Assembly (NCBI RefSeq): GCF_000718775.1
Contig: NZ_JOCB01000043.1
Coordinates: 1 to 61,152, forward strand
Source: Streptomyces sp. NRRL S-31
Lineage (GTDB): Bacteria; Actinomycetota; Actinomycetes; Streptomycetales; Streptomycetaceae
DNA: 61,152 nt
Direction: 5' to 3'
Shown here: positions 1 to 10,036 of the stretch, piece by piece
Numbering within the stretch: position 1 is the stretch's first letter
Layout of the letters: every line of letters begins with the position of its first letter
Notes under the pieces: generated by a model
Told to the model about the DNA's origin: nothing
Database searches by the model: none
Seen by the model: the letters and a program-made list of their open reading frames with translations, nothing else
Translations under genes and position numbers: made by a program

Positions 1-1878
1 CCCGGTGCCCGGCCGGTCCGGCGCCCCGGCGGCGCCCGGCCCATGCCCCCGCGCCCGCTCCGGCTCGGCAGCCCCCGGCCCCGGCTGCGCCTGGTCGGCC
101 TCGCCCTCACCCTGGTGCTGCTCGTCTTCGTCGTACGGCTGCTCCAGGTCCAGGCCGTCGACGCGAGCGCCTACGCGGCGCGGGCCGAGCAGAACCGGTA
201 CGTGGTGCACACCCTGGCCGCCGAGCGCGGCGAGATCACCGACCGCAACGGCGTCGCCCTCGCCGTCAGCGAGGACGCCTACGACATCACGGCCGACCCG
301 ACGATGTTCGGCGCCAGGCAGTTGAAGATCACCGACGGGCCGGAGCGGGCCGCCGCGCTGCTCGCCCCGATCCTCGGCCAGGACCAGGCCGCGCTCGTCA
401 GGAAGCTGCGGCCCGAGAACCGCGACTCCCGCTACACCCGGCTCGCCACCCGGCAGACCCCGCAGGTGTGGAAGCAGATCAAGGACCTCAGGACCGCGCT
501 CGCCAAGAAGGCCGGCACCGACCACACCACCGTCAACGTGCTGGCCGGCGTCTTCGCCGATCCCAGCAGCACGCGCGTGTACCCCAACGGCGACCTGGCC
601 GCCGGGATACTGGGCTGGGTCAACGCCGACGGCCAGGGCGGCGGCGGCGTCGAGCAGCAGCTGGACAAGCAGCTCTCCGGCAAGGACGGCAAGATCCGGT
701 ACGCCCAGTCCGGCGGGCGCGAGGTGCCCACGGCCGGGTCGACGGAGACGCCCGCCGTGCCCGGCGCCGACGTCGAGCTGACCATCGACCGGGACATCCA
801 GTGGGCCGCCCAGAACGCGATCAGCGAGCAGGTGAGGAAGTCCAGGGCGGACCGCGGCTACGTCATCGTCCAGGACACCCGCACCGGCCAGATCCTGGCC
901 ATGGCCAACTCGCCCGGCTTCGACCCGAACGACCTGGCGAAGGCCGACGGCGACGCCATGGGCAACGCGGCCCTCCAGGACGCCTACGAGCCCGGCTCCA
1001 CCGCGAAGGTGATGTCGATGGCGGCCGTGCTGGAGCGGAACGCGGCGACCCCGCTCACCCATGTCGTCGTCCCCAACCGGCTGCACCGCGGCGACCGGCT
1101 CTTCCAGGACGACATCGACCACGCCACCTGGTACCTCACGCTCAACGGCGTGCTCGCCAAGTCCAGCAACATCGGCACCATCCTGGCCACCGGCGAGCTG
1201 GGCAAGAGCCAGGCCGAGGTCAACCGGGTACTCCACTCCTATCTGCGCAAGTTCGGCATCGGCGGCTACACCGGGCTCAGCTTCCCCGGCGAGACCCCCG
1301 GTATCCTCGCGCAGCCGCAGAAGTGGTCCACCTCGCAGCAGTACACGATCCCTTTCGGCCAGGGCTTCTCCATCAACGCGATGCAGGCCGCCTCCGTGTA
1401 CTCGACCATCGCCAACGGCGGCGTCCGCGTCGAACCGACCCTGGTGCGCGGCACCAAGGGCGCCGACGGGCGGTTCACCCCGGGGCCCAAGCCCAAGCAG
1501 ACCCGGGTGGTCAGCGAGAAGACCGCCAAGAGCCTCGCCCGGATGCTGGAGTCCGTGGTCGACGACGAGCAGGGCACCGGCATCAAGGCCCGCATCCCCG
1601 GGTACCGGGTGGCGGGCAAGACCGGCACGGCCAACCGCGTGGATCCGGCCACCGGCCGCTACCGCGGCTACACCTCGTCGTTCGCCGGCTTCGCACCCGC
1701 CGACAACCCGCGGATCACCGTCTACTGCGCCATCCAGAACGCCACCTCCGGCAGCTACTTCGGCGGCCAGATCTGCGGCCCCATCTACAAGCAGGTGATG
1801 GAGTTCGCCCTCAAGACCCTCCAGGTCCCGCCGACCGGGGCGAAGCCCGCCAACCTGCCCGTCGCGTACAAACCCTGA
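1..1878 (+). CDS. ftsI: Penicillin-binding protein 2 / FtsI, septal peptidoglycan transpeptidase (5' partial)
   Basis: This class B penicillin-binding protein cross-links septal peptidoglycan at the outer membrane face together with FtsW. The first in-frame ATG is at 43, but the frame stays open to base 1 and begins Pro/Arg-rich, so the true start probably lies upstream and the gene is cut by the window. Counting from the ATG at 43, a membrane anchor spans about residues 17-36, a dimerisation domain follows, and the transpeptidase domain carries the three expected motifs: STAK (nucleophile S319), SSN (374-376) and KTG (526-528). It heads the dcw cluster, 43 bases before murE. Family and role are certain; only the N-terminus is open. 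Confidence 0.96.
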   Translation, partial: PGARPVRRPGGARPMPPRPLRLGSPRPRLRLVGLALTLVLLVFVVRLLQVQAVDASAYAARAEQNRYVVHTLAAERGEITDRNGVALAVSEDAYDITADPTMFGARQLKITDGPERAAALLAPILGQDQAALVRKLRPENRDSRYTRLATRQTPQVWKQIKDLRTALAKKAGTDHTTVNVLAGVFADPSSTRVYPNGDLAAGILGWVNADGQGGGGVEQQLDKQLSGKDGKIRYAQSGGREVPTAGSTETPAVPGADVELTIDRDIQWAAQNAISEQVRKSRADRGYVIVQDTRTGQILAMANSPGFDPNDLAKADGDAMGNAALQDAYEPGSTAKVMSMAAVLERNAATPLTHVVVPNRLHRGDRLFQDDIDHATWYLTLNGVLAKSSNIGTILATGELGKSQAEVNRVLHSYLRKFGIGGYTGLSFPGETPGILAQPQKWSTSQQYTIPFGQGFSINAMQAASVYSTIANGGVRVEPTLVRGTKGADGRFTPGPKPKQTRVVSEKTAKSLARMLESVVDDEQGTGIKARIPGYRVAGKTGTANRVDPATGRYRGYTSSFAGFAPADNPRITVYCAIQNATSGSYFGGQICGPIYKQVMEFALKTLQVPPTGAKPANLPVAYKP

Positions 1879-1921
1879 TCAGCACCCCACTGATCAGCAC
1901 GGAAACACCAGGAACGAGCTC

Positions 1922-3577
1922 GTGACAACGATCACCCCCGATCCCGGGAACCACGGGGCGCCGAGCCCCTCACTTCGCTCCGGAGCGGGTACGCCCGGTA
2001 CGCTCACCGCCGTGCCACACGCTGATCAGTCCCAAACCACCCAGAAGGGCGCTTCCGTGACGTATCCGGGACCGCCGCGACCGGTTCAGGTCTCCGCCGC
2101 CCCCCTCGCGGAACTCGCCGATCAGCTGGGTGCCGCCGCTCCGGACGCCGCCGCCGAGGTCACGGGGATCACCCACGACTCGCGCGCCGTCCGCCCCGGC
2201 GACCTGTACGCCGCCCTGCCGGGCGCCCGGCTGCACGGCGCCGACTTCGCCACCCAGGCCGCCGGCCTCGGCGCGGTCGCCGTGCTCACCGACCCCGACG
2301 GCGCCGAGCGCGCCGCCGCGACCGGCCTGCCCGTCCTGGTCGTGGACGACCCGCGCGCGCGGATGGGCGAGCTGGCGGCCCGCATCTACGGCCACCCGGG
2401 CCGCGATCTGCTCCAGATCGGCATCACCGGCACCTCCGGCAAGACCACCACCGCCTACCTGGTCGAGGGCGGTCTGCGGACCGCGCGCAGCACCGGCCTC
2501 ATCGGCACCGTCGAGACGCGCATCGGCGACGAGCGCATCAAGTCCGAGCGCACCACGCCCGAAGCCACCGACCTCCAGGCCCTGTTCGCCGTCATGCGCG
2601 AACGCGGCGTCGAGGCGGTCGCCATGGAGGTCTCCAGCCACGCGCTGGTGCTCGGCCGGGTCGACGGCTGCGTCTTCGACATCGCCGTCTTCACCAACCT
2701 CAGCCCGGAACACATGGAGTTCCACTCCGACATGGAGGACTACTTCCGGGCCAAGGCGCAGCTCTTCACACCGCGGCGCAGCAGGCTCGGCGTGGTCAAC
2801 GCCGACGACGAGTACGGCCGCAGGCTTGCCGGGGAGGCGACCGTGCCGGTCGTCACCTTCTCCGCCGAGGGCCACCCCGACGCCGACTGGCGCGCCGAGG
2901 ACGTCCAGGTCGGCCCCATGGACTCGACGTTCACCGTGCTCGGCCCGAACGGCGAGCGCATCCACGCCAGGTCGCCGATCGCCGGCCCGTTCAACGTGGC
3001 GAACACCCTCGCCGCCATCGTCGCCCTCGCCGCCGCCGGTCTCGACCCGCAGGCCGCCGCCGACGGCATCGCCGCCGTCCCCGGCGTCCCGGGCCGGCTG
3101 GAGCGCGTCGACGCCGGGCAGCCCTACCTCGCGGTCGTCGACTACGCCCACAAGACCGACGCGGTCGAGTCGGTGCTCAAGGCGCTGCGCAAGGTCACCA
3201 AGGGCCGGCTGCACGTCGTCCTCGGCTGCGGCGGCGACCGCGACCGGACCAAACGCGCCCCGATGGGCGCCGCGGCGGCCCGGCTCGCCGACACGGCCGT
3301 ACTGACCTCAGACAACCCCCGCTCCGAGGACCCCCTCGCGATCCTCGCGACCATGCTCCAGGGCGCGGCCTCCGTGCCCGCGCACCAGCGCGGCGAGGTG
3401 CTCCTCTTCGAGGACCGGGCCGCCGCCGTCGCCGCCGCCGTGGGCCGTGCCCAGGCCGGCGACACGGTGCTGGTCGCGGGCAAGGGCCACGAGCAGGGCC
3501 AGGACATCGCCGGCGTGATCCGTCCCTTCGACGACCGCCAGGTGCTTCGCGAAGCTATCCAGAAGACCCAGGGATGA
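1922..3577 (+). CDS. murE: UDP-MurNAc-tripeptide synthetase MurE
   Basis: MurE is the cytosolic ligase that adds diaminopimelate to UDP-MurNAc-L-Ala-D-Glu using ATP. The nucleotide-binding motif GTSGKTT (K174) and the DNPRSEDP motif (D464) that contacts the diaminopimelate side chain are both present, and 551 residues fits the family with an N-terminal extension. Streptomyces peptidoglycan contains LL-diaminopimelate, so that isomer is the expected substrate, which sequence alone does not prove. The start chosen is GTG 1922, with AGGA about eight bases upstream. A GTG at 2057 just before the conserved domain is an alternative that would drop 45 poorly conserved residues. murF follows after four bases, which suggests translational coupling. 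Confidence 0.95.
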   Translation: MTTITPDPGNHGAPSPSLRSGAGTPGTLTAVPHADQSQTTQKGASVTYPGPPRPVQVSAAPLAELADQLGAAAPDAAAEVTGITHDSRAVRPGDLYAALPGARLHGADFATQAAGLGAVAVLTDPDGAERAAATGLPVLVVDDPRARMGELAARIYGHPGRDLLQIGITGTSGKTTTAYLVEGGLRTARSTGLIGTVETRIGDERIKSERTTPEATDLQALFAVMRERGVEAVAMEVSSHALVLGRVDGCVFDIAVFTNLSPEHMEFHSDMEDYFRAKAQLFTPRRSRLGVVNADDEYGRRLAGEATVPVVTFSAEGHPDADWRAEDVQVGPMDSTFTVLGPNGERIHARSPIAGPFNVANTLAAIVALAAAGLDPQAAADGIAAVPGVPGRLERVDAGQPYLAVVDYAHKTDAVESVLKALRKVTKGRLHVVLGCGGDRDRTKRAPMGAAAARLADTAVLTSDNPRSEDPLAILATMLQGAASVPAHQRGEVLLFEDRAAAVAAAVGRAQAGDTVLVAGKGHEQGQDIAGVIRPFDDRQVLREAIQKTQG

Positions 3578-3581
3578 ACTT

Positions 3582-4997
3582 GTGATCGCCCTCTCCCTCG
3601 CCGAGATCGCAGCAGTCGTCGGCGGGCAGACGCACGACATACCGGATCCGTCCGTGCAGGTGACGGGCCCGGTCGTCCGGGACTCCCGTGAGGTGGTGCC
3701 GGGCAGCCTGTTCGCCGCCTTCGTCGGCGAGCGCGTGGACGGCCACGACTACGCGCCGCAGGTCGTCGCGGCCGGCGCGGTGGCCGTCCTGGCCTCCCGG
3801 CCGGTCGGCGTGCCCGCCGTCGTGGTGGACGACGTCCAGACCGCCCTCGGCGCCCTCGCCCGGCACGTCGTACGCCGGCTCGGGGCGACCCTGGTCGCCC
3901 TGACCGGCTCGGCCGGCAAGACCAGCACCAAGGACCTCATCGCCCAGGTGCTCCGGCGCAAGGCGCCGACCGTGTTCACGCCCGGCTCGCTCAACAACGA
4001 GATCGGGCTGCCGCTGACCGCCCTGACCGCCACCGAGGAGACGAAGTTCCTCGTGCTGGAGATGGGCGCCCGTGGCATCGGCCACATCCGCTACCTCGCC
4101 GGCCTCACCCCGCCGCGGATCGGCCTGGTGCTGAACGTCGGCACCGCCCACATCGGCGAGTTCGGCGGCCGTGAGCAGATCGCCCAGGCGAAGGGCGAGC
4201 TGGTCGAGGCGCTGCCTCCGGCGGCGGAGGGCGGCGCCGCCCTCCTCAACGCCGACGACCCGTTGGTCCGGGCCATGGCCTCCCGTACCCAGGCGAAGGT
4301 GGTCCTTTTCGGAGAGTCGGCCGAAGCGGACGTACGCGCCGAGAACGTGCGACTCACGGACAGCGGACAGCCCGCCTTCAGGCTTCACACACCCTCCGGT
4401 GCAAGCGATGTGACGATGCGCCTGTACGGTGAGCACCACGTGTCGAACGCGCTCGCCGCGGCCGCCGTCGCCCATGAGCTGGGCATGTCCGCGGAAGAGA
4501 TCGCCCTCGCGCTCTCCGAGGCGGGCTCCCTCTCCCGGTGGCGCATGGAGGTCACCGAGCGCCCGGACGGCGTGACCATCGTCAACGACGCCTACAACGC
4601 CAACCCCGAGTCCATGCGGGCCGCCCTCCGGGCGCTCGCGGCCATGGGCAGGGGACGTCGCACGTGGGCGGTGCTCGGCAAGATGGCCGAGCTGGGGGAC
4701 GAGGCGCTCGCCGAGCACGACGCCGTCGGACGGCTCGCCGTCCGGCTCAACGTCAGCAAGCTCGTCGCCGTCGGGGGGGTTGAGGCCTCCTGGCTGCAAT
4801 TGGGCGCATATAACGAGGGTTCGTGGGGTGAGGAGTCGGTGCACGTGTCCGACGCACAGGCGGCGATCGACCTGTTGCGCAGCGAGTTGCGCCCGGGGGA
4901 CGTCGTGCTCGTGAAGGCGTCCCGTTCGGTGGGGCTGGAGAGCGTCGCCCAGGCGCTCGTCGAGTCCGGTGCCGGGCGTGGGGTTGATGCCCGATGA
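3582..4997 (+). CDS. murF: UDP-MurNAc-tripeptide:D-Ala-D-Ala ligase MurF
   Basis: MurF adds the D-Ala-D-Ala dipeptide to complete UDP-MurNAc-pentapeptide in the cytosol. The Mur ligase ATP loop TGSAGKTSTK lies near residue 110, and the NDAYNANPES segment near residue 335 is characteristic of MurF. The 471-residue length is normal. The GTG start is four bases after the murE stop, and the gene ends in an ATGA overlap with mraY, so these genes are expected to be co-transcribed and coupled. No internal irregularity was seen. Confidence 0.96.
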   Translation: MIALSLAEIAAVVGGQTHDIPDPSVQVTGPVVRDSREVVPGSLFAAFVGERVDGHDYAPQVVAAGAVAVLASRPVGVPAVVVDDVQTALGALARHVVRRLGATLVALTGSAGKTSTKDLIAQVLRRKAPTVFTPGSLNNEIGLPLTALTATEETKFLVLEMGARGIGHIRYLAGLTPPRIGLVLNVGTAHIGEFGGREQIAQAKGELVEALPPAAEGGAALLNADDPLVRAMASRTQAKVVLFGESAEADVRAENVRLTDSGQPAFRLHTPSGASDVTMRLYGEHHVSNALAAAAVAHELGMSAEEIALALSEAGSLSRWRMEVTERPDGVTIVNDAYNANPESMRAALRALAAMGRGRRTWAVLGKMAELGDEALAEHDAVGRLAVRLNVSKLVAVGGVEASWLQLGAYNEGSWGEESVHVSDAQAAIDLLRSELRPGDVVLVKASRSVGLESVAQALVESGAGRGVDAR

Positions 4998-6067
4998 TGA
5001 AGCAGATCCTGTTCTCGGGTGTCATCGGCCTCTTCCTGACGCTGATCGGCACGCCGCTGCTGATCAAGCTGCTGGCCCGCAAGGGCTACGGCCAGTACAT
5101 CCGGGACGACGGCCCCCGCGAGCACGCCAGCAAGCGCGGTACGCCGACCATGGGCGGTATCGCCTTCATCCTGGCGACGATCGCCGCGTACTTCCTGTCC
5201 AAGGTGATCACCGGCCAGCCGCCGACCTACTCGGGCCTGTTGGTCCTGGGCCTGATGTTCGGCATGGGCCTGGTCGGCTTCCTCGACGACTACATCAAGA
5301 TCGTCAAGCGCCGGTCCCTGGGTCTGCGGGCCAAGGCGAAGATGGCCGGCCAGCTGATCGTCGGCATCGCCTTCGCCGTGCTGTCGCTCCAGTTCTCCGA
5401 CGCGCGCGGCAACACCCCGGCGTCCACGAAGCTGTCGTTCATCACCGACTTCGGCTGGTCGATCGGCCCGGTGCTGTTCGTGGTCTGGGCGCTGTTCATG
5501 ATCCTCGCGATGTCGAACGGCGTGAACCTGACCGACGGTCTGGACGGTCTCGCCACCGGCGCCTCCGTGCTCGTCTTCGGCGCCTACACCTTCATCGGCG
5601 TCTGGCAGTTCCAGGAGTCCTGTGCCAACGCGCAGACCCTCACCAACCCGGGCGCCTGCTTCGAGGTGCGCGACCCGCTCGACCTCGCCGTGGTCGCCTC
5701 CGCGCTGATGGGCGCCTGCCTGGGCTTCCTGTGGTGGAACACCTCGCCGGCGAAGATCTTCATGGGCGACACCGGTTCGCTCGCGCTCGGCGGTGTCCTC
5801 ACGGGTCTGGCCATCCTCTCCCGCACGGAGCTGCTGGTGGCCATCATGGGCGGTCTGTTCGTCCTCATCACCATGTCGGTCGTCATCCAGGTCGGCTCCT
5901 TCCGGCTCACCGGCAAGCGCGTCTTCCGGATGGCACCGCTCCAGCACCACTTCGAACTCAAGGGCTGGTCCGAGGTCCTGGTGGTGGTCCGCTTCTGGAT
6001 CATCCAGGGCATCTGCGTGATCGTCGGACTGGGCCTCTTCTACGCGGGATGGGCAGCGGACAAGTGA
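4994..6067 (+). CDS. mraY: Phospho-MurNAc-pentapeptide translocase MraY
   Basis: MraY transfers phospho-MurNAc-pentapeptide onto undecaprenyl phosphate to form lipid I at the inner face of the membrane. The 357-residue protein is strongly hydrophobic, with about ten membrane segments. It carries the family signatures FLDDYIK, the Mg-binding NLTDGLDGLA, FMGDTGS and the C-terminal HHFELKGW loop. The start ATG 4994 overlaps the murF stop as ATGA; a second ATG directly follows at 4997, so the start is uncertain by one residue. The 3' end overlaps murD. Confidence 0.96.
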   Translation: MMKQILFSGVIGLFLTLIGTPLLIKLLARKGYGQYIRDDGPREHASKRGTPTMGGIAFILATIAAYFLSKVITGQPPTYSGLLVLGLMFGMGLVGFLDDYIKIVKRRSLGLRAKAKMAGQLIVGIAFAVLSLQFSDARGNTPASTKLSFITDFGWSIGPVLFVVWALFMILAMSNGVNLTDGLDGLATGASVLVFGAYTFIGVWQFQESCANAQTLTNPGACFEVRDPLDLAVVASALMGACLGFLWWNTSPAKIFMGDTGSLALGGVLTGLAILSRTELLVAIMGGLFVLITMSVVIQVGSFRLTGKRVFRMAPLQHHFELKGWSEVLVVVRFWIIQGICVIVGLGLFYAGWAADK

Positions 6068-7485
6068 CCTCCAGCTCGGAGCTCTTCGACTTCCAGGGCA
6101 AGCACGTCACCGTCGCCGGGCTCGGTGTCTCCGGCGTCCCGGCGGCGAAGGTGCTGCACGCGCGCGGCGCGGTCGTCACGGTCGTCAACGACGGCGACGA
6201 CGCGCGCGCGCGGGAACAGGCCGCCGAGCTGGAGGCGCTCGGCATCACCGTGCGCCTCGGCGACGGGTCGACCCTGCCGGAGGGCACCGAGCTGATCGTC
6301 ACCGCGCCCGGCTGGCAGCCCGACAAGCCGCTGTTCCTCGCGGCCCGGGCGGCCGGTGTGCCGGTCTGGGGCGACGTGGAGCTGGCCTGGCGGCTGCGCG
6401 GCCCGGACGCGGCCCCCTGGCTGGCCGTGACGGGCACCAACGGCAAGACCACGACCGTCCAGATGCTCGCCGCGATCCTGCGGGCCGCGGGTCTGCGCAC
6501 GGCCGCCGTCGGCAACATCGGCGTCTCCCTGCTGGACGCGGTCCTCGGCGAGGAGGAGTACGACGTCCTCGCCGTGGAACTGTCCAGCTACCAGCTCCAC
6601 TGGGCGCCCTCCCTGCGCGCCCACTCGGCCGCGGTCCTCAACCTCGCGCCGGACCACCTGGACTGGCACGGCTCCATGGAGGCGTACGCGCGCGACAAGG
6701 GCCGCATCTACGAGGGCAACCGGGTCGCCTGCGTCTACAACGCCGCCGACAAGGCCACCGAGGACCTGGTGCGCGAGGCCGACGTCGAAGAGGGCTGCCG
6801 GGCCATCGGGTTCACCCTCGGCGCGCCGGGGCCGTCCGAACTCGGCGTCGTGGACGGCATCCTGGTCGACCGCGCCTTCGTGGAGAACCGGCAGCGCAAC
6901 GCGCAGGAACTGGCCGAGGTCTCCGACATCGACCCGCCGGCCCCGCACAACATCGCCAACGCCCTCGCGGCGGCGGCCCTCGCGCGTGCCTTCGGGGTGC
7001 CCGCCGGCGCCGTACGGGACGGTCTGCGGGCCTTCCGGCCGGACGCCCACCGCATCGCGCACGTGGCGGACATCGACGGCGTGGCGTACGTGGACGACTC
7101 CAAGGCGACCAACACGCATGCCGCGGAAGCGTCGTTGGCGGCATATGAACCGATCGTATGGATCGCGGGCGGTCTGGCGAAGGGCGCCACCTTCGACGAG
7201 ATGGTCGCCAAGTCGGCGAAGCGGCTGCGCGCCGTGGTCCTGATCGGCGCCGATCGGGGCCTGATCCGCGACGCCCTGGCGCGACACGCCCCGGAGGTAC
7301 CCGTGGTCGACCTCGACCGGACCGACACTGGGGCGATGCTCCAGGCGGTGACGGAGGCGAAGCGGCTGGCCCGGCCCGGCGACACGGTGCTGCTGGCCCC
7401 GGCCTGTGCCTCCATGGACATGTTCACCAACTACAACCAGCGCGGTGACGCGTTCGCGGCGGCGGTCCGCGAACTCGGCGCCTGA
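6049..7485 (+). CDS. murD: UDP-MurNAc-L-alanine:D-glutamate ligase MurD
   Basis: MurD adds D-glutamate to UDP-MurNAc-L-Ala. The N-terminal Rossmann-like segment VAGLGVSGVPAAK and the ATP loop VTGTNGKTTT are clear, and the length (478 residues) is normal. Two starts compete. ATG 6049 lies inside the mraY coding end. GTG 6064 overlaps the mraY stop as GTGA and would give 473 residues; the 4-base overlap style seen at other joints in this cluster favours it somewhat. The ATG is reported because both leave the conserved domain whole. ftsW follows after about 70 bases. Confidence 0.93.
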   Translation: MGSGQVTSSSELFDFQGKHVTVAGLGVSGVPAAKVLHARGAVVTVVNDGDDARAREQAAELEALGITVRLGDGSTLPEGTELIVTAPGWQPDKPLFLAARAAGVPVWGDVELAWRLRGPDAAPWLAVTGTNGKTTTVQMLAAILRAAGLRTAAVGNIGVSLLDAVLGEEEYDVLAVELSSYQLHWAPSLRAHSAAVLNLAPDHLDWHGSMEAYARDKGRIYEGNRVACVYNAADKATEDLVREADVEEGCRAIGFTLGAPGPSELGVVDGILVDRAFVENRQRNAQELAEVSDIDPPAPHNIANALAAAALARAFGVPAGAVRDGLRAFRPDAHRIAHVADIDGVAYVDDSKATNTHAAEASLAAYEPIVWIAGGLAKGATFDEMVAKSAKRLRAVVLIGADRGLIRDALARHAPEVPVVDLDRTDTGAMLQAVTEAKRLARPGDTVLLAPACASMDMFTNYNQRGDAFAAAVRELGA

Positions 7486-7553
7486 CCCCGGCCCGCCTGC
7501 CGGGCGGATTTGGGAGGGACGCGTGGGACGGCCGATGCTCAGTGGAGGCGCCG

Positions 7554-8915
7554 ATGCCCGGTAGCCGTACCGGCCGGCCGCCCGTACAGCGGGCGGCCCG
7601 CCGTCCCGCCGTCCCCCGCCCCGCGCGGGAGAACCCGGTACAGCGGCTCTGCACGCGCGCGCGCAAGGCATGGGACCGGCCGCTGACGGCCTACTACCTG
7701 ATCGTCGGCGGCAGCGCGCTGATCACCGTGCTGGGCCTGGTGATGGTCTACTCGGCCTCCCAGATCACCGCGCTCCAGCTGTCCCTGCCCGGGTCGTACT
7801 TCTTCCGCAAGCAGGCCCTCGCCGCGCTCATCGGCGGCGCACTGCTGTTCGCCGCCTCCCGCATGCCGGTGAGGCTGCACCGGGCGCTGGCCTACCCGAT
7901 CCTCGCCGCCGCCGTCTTCCTGATGGCCCTGGTGCAGGTGCCCGGGATAGGGATGTCGGTCAACGGCAACCAGAACTGGATCTCCCTCGGCGGCTCCTTC
8001 CAGATCCAGCCCAGCGAGTTCGGCAAGCTCGCCCTGGTGCTGTGGGGCGCCGACCTGATCGCCCGGAAGCAGGAGCGCAAGCTGCTGGCCCAGTGGAAGC
8101 ACATGCTGGTGCCGCTGGTCCCGGTCACCTTCCTGCTGCTCGGCCTGATCATGCTCGGCGGGGACATGGGCACCGCGATCATCCTCACGGCGATCCTCTT
8201 CGGCCTGCTCTGGCTGGCGGGGGCGCCGACCAGGCTCTTCGCCGGAGTGCTGTCGGTGGCCGGCCTGATCGGTGTGCTGCTGATCAAGACCAGCCCCAAC
8301 CGGATGGCCCGCCTCGCCTGCATCGGCGCGACCGAGCCCAAGAGCGGGGTCGCCGACTGCTGGCAGGCCGTGCACGGAATCTACGCGCTGGCCTCCGGCG
8401 GACTGTTCGGCTCCGGGCTCGGCGCGAGTGTGGAAAAATGGGGTCAACTCCCGGAAGCGCACACGGACTTCATCTTCGCCGTCACCGGTGAGGAACTGGG
8501 TCTGGCGGGGACGCTGTCGGTGCTCGCCCTGTTCGCGGCTCTAGGCTATGCGGGTATCCGCGTGGCCGGACGCACGGAGGACCCCTTCGTGAGGTACGCC
8601 GCGGGAGGCGTGACCACCTGGATCACCGCCCAGGCGGTGATCAACATCGGTGCGGTGCTCGGCCTGCTGCCGATCGCCGGCGTCCCCCTCCCGCTGTTCT
8701 CCTACGGAGGGTCCGCCCTGCTGCCGACCATGTTCGCCATCGGGCTGCTGATCGCCTTCGCACGCGACGAGCCCGCTGCGCGGGCGGCGCTTGCGATGCG
8801 GCAACCTCGCTTTGGTAAAAAGCGGGCGGGAGGCTCCGGTGCCGAGCGGGGGCCTCGGAGATGGAACACGATGCGACGGCGTGCCTCGGCGGCGCGTTCG
8901 TCCGGAGAGCGGTGA
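7554..8915 (+). CDS. ftsW: Lipid II polymerase / SEDS division protein FtsW
   Basis: FtsW is the septal glycosyltransferase of the SEDS family and works with FtsI. About ten membrane helices are visible, with the signatures GDMGTA, AHTDFIFAVTGEELGL and PLFSYGGSAL. The N-terminus is basic and Pro/Arg-rich. I chose ATG 7554 because a consensus GGAGG sits five bases upstream (7544-7548); an in-frame GTG at 7542 would add four residues but lacks such a site. murG begins six bases after the stop. In Streptomyces FtsW is needed mainly for sporulation septation (family knowledge). Confidence 0.94.
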   Translation: MPGSRTGRPPVQRAARRPAVPRPARENPVQRLCTRARKAWDRPLTAYYLIVGGSALITVLGLVMVYSASQITALQLSLPGSYFFRKQALAALIGGALLFAASRMPVRLHRALAYPILAAAVFLMALVQVPGIGMSVNGNQNWISLGGSFQIQPSEFGKLALVLWGADLIARKQERKLLAQWKHMLVPLVPVTFLLLGLIMLGGDMGTAIILTAILFGLLWLAGAPTRLFAGVLSVAGLIGVLLIKTSPNRMARLACIGATEPKSGVADCWQAVHGIYALASGGLFGSGLGASVEKWGQLPEAHTDFIFAVTGEELGLAGTLSVLALFAALGYAGIRVAGRTEDPFVRYAAGGVTTWITAQAVINIGAVLGLLPIAGVPLPLFSYGGSALLPTMFAIGLLIAFARDEPAARAALAMRQPRFGKKRAGGSGAERGPRRWNTMRRRASAARSSGER

Positions 8916-8921
8916 ATTTCG

Positions 8922-10010
8922 GTGCATGTCGTACTCGCCGGTGGGGGGACCGCCGGCCACATCGAGCCCGCGCTCGCCCTCGCGGACGCCCTGCGCAGGC
9001 AGGACCCGACCGTGGGGATCACGGCCCTGGGCACGGAGCGCGGCCTGGAGACCCGGCTCGTCCCGGAGCGCGGCTACGAGCTGGCGCTGATCCCGGCGGT
9101 GCCGCTGCCCCGCAAGCCCACCCCCGAACTGATCACCGTCCCGGGCCGGCTGCGCGGCACGATCAAGGCCGCCGAGCAGATCCTGGAGCGCACCAAGGCG
9201 GACTGCGTGGTCGGCTTCGGCGGCTACGTGGCGCTGCCCGGATACCTGGCCGCCAAGCGCCTCGGGGTGCCCATCGTGATCCACGAGGCCAACGCCCGCC
9301 CCGGCCTGGCCAACAAGATCGGCTCGCGGTACGCGGCCCGGGTCGCCGTCTCCACCCCGGACAGCAAGCTGCGTGACGCTCGTTACATCGGCATCCCGCT
9401 GCGCCGCTCCATCGCCACGCTGGACCGCGCCGCCGTCCGCCCGGAGGCCCGCGCCCGCTTCGGCCTCGACCCGAACCTGCCGACGCTGCTCGTCTCCGGC
9501 GGCTCGCAGGGCGCCCGGCGGCTGAACGAGGTGGTCCAGCAGGTCGCCCCGTGGCTCCAGCAGGCCGGCATCCAGATCCTGCACGCGGTCGGCCCGAAGA
9601 ACGAACTGCCGCAGGTGCACCAGATGCCGGGGATGCCCCCCTACATCCCGGTAAGTTACCTGGACCGGATGGACCTCGCGTACGCCGCGGCCGACATGAT
9701 GCTCTGCCGCGCGGGCGCGATGACCGTCGCCGAACTCTCCGCCGTCGGACTCCCGGCCGCCTACGTCCCGCTGCCCATCGGCAACGGCGAACAGCGGCTG
9801 AACGCCCAGCCGGTGGTCAAGGCCGGCGGCGGACTCCTCGTCGACGACGCGGAACTCACGCCCGAGTGGGTGCAGCAGAACGTGCTGCCCGTGCTCGCCG
9901 ACCCGCACCGGCTGTACGAGATGTCCCGCTCGGCGGCCGAGTTCGGCCGCCGGGACGCCGACGACCTGCTCGTCGGCATGGTGTACGAGGCGATCGCCTC
10001 GCGCCGTTAG
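8922..10010 (+). CDS. murG: UDP-GlcNAc:lipid I N-acetylglucosaminyltransferase MurG
   Basis: MurG adds GlcNAc to lipid I, forming lipid II on the cytosolic membrane face. This GT28 enzyme has the N-terminal glycine-rich loop [18 protein letters not shown] at residues 3-20, the segment [16 protein letters not shown], and the C-terminal donor-binding region [12 protein letters not shown] with [12 protein letters not shown]. The protein has 362 residues. The GTG start at 8922 follows ftsW by six bases. murC is absent between murG and ftsQ, which I recall as the usual Streptomyces arrangement, so murC must be elsewhere. Confidence 0.96.
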   Translation: MHVVLAGGGTAGHIEPALALADALRRQDPTVGITALGTERGLETRLVPERGYELALIPAVPLPRKPTPELITVPGRLRGTIKAAEQILERTKADCVVGFGGYVALPGYLAAKRLGVPIVIHEANARPGLANKIGSRYAARVAVSTPDSKLRDARYIGIPLRRSIATLDRAAVRPEARARFGLDPNLPTLLVSGGSQGARRLNEVVQQVAPWLQQAGIQILHAVGPKNELPQVHQMPGMPPYIPVSYLDRMDLAYAAADMMLCRAGAMTVAELSAVGLPAAYVPLPIGNGEQRLNAQPVVKAGGGLLVDDAELTPEWVQQNVLPVLADPHRLYEMSRSAAEFGRRDADDLLVGMVYEAIASRR

Positions 10011-10036
10011 GACCGTATGACGAAAGGGCAGTGAGC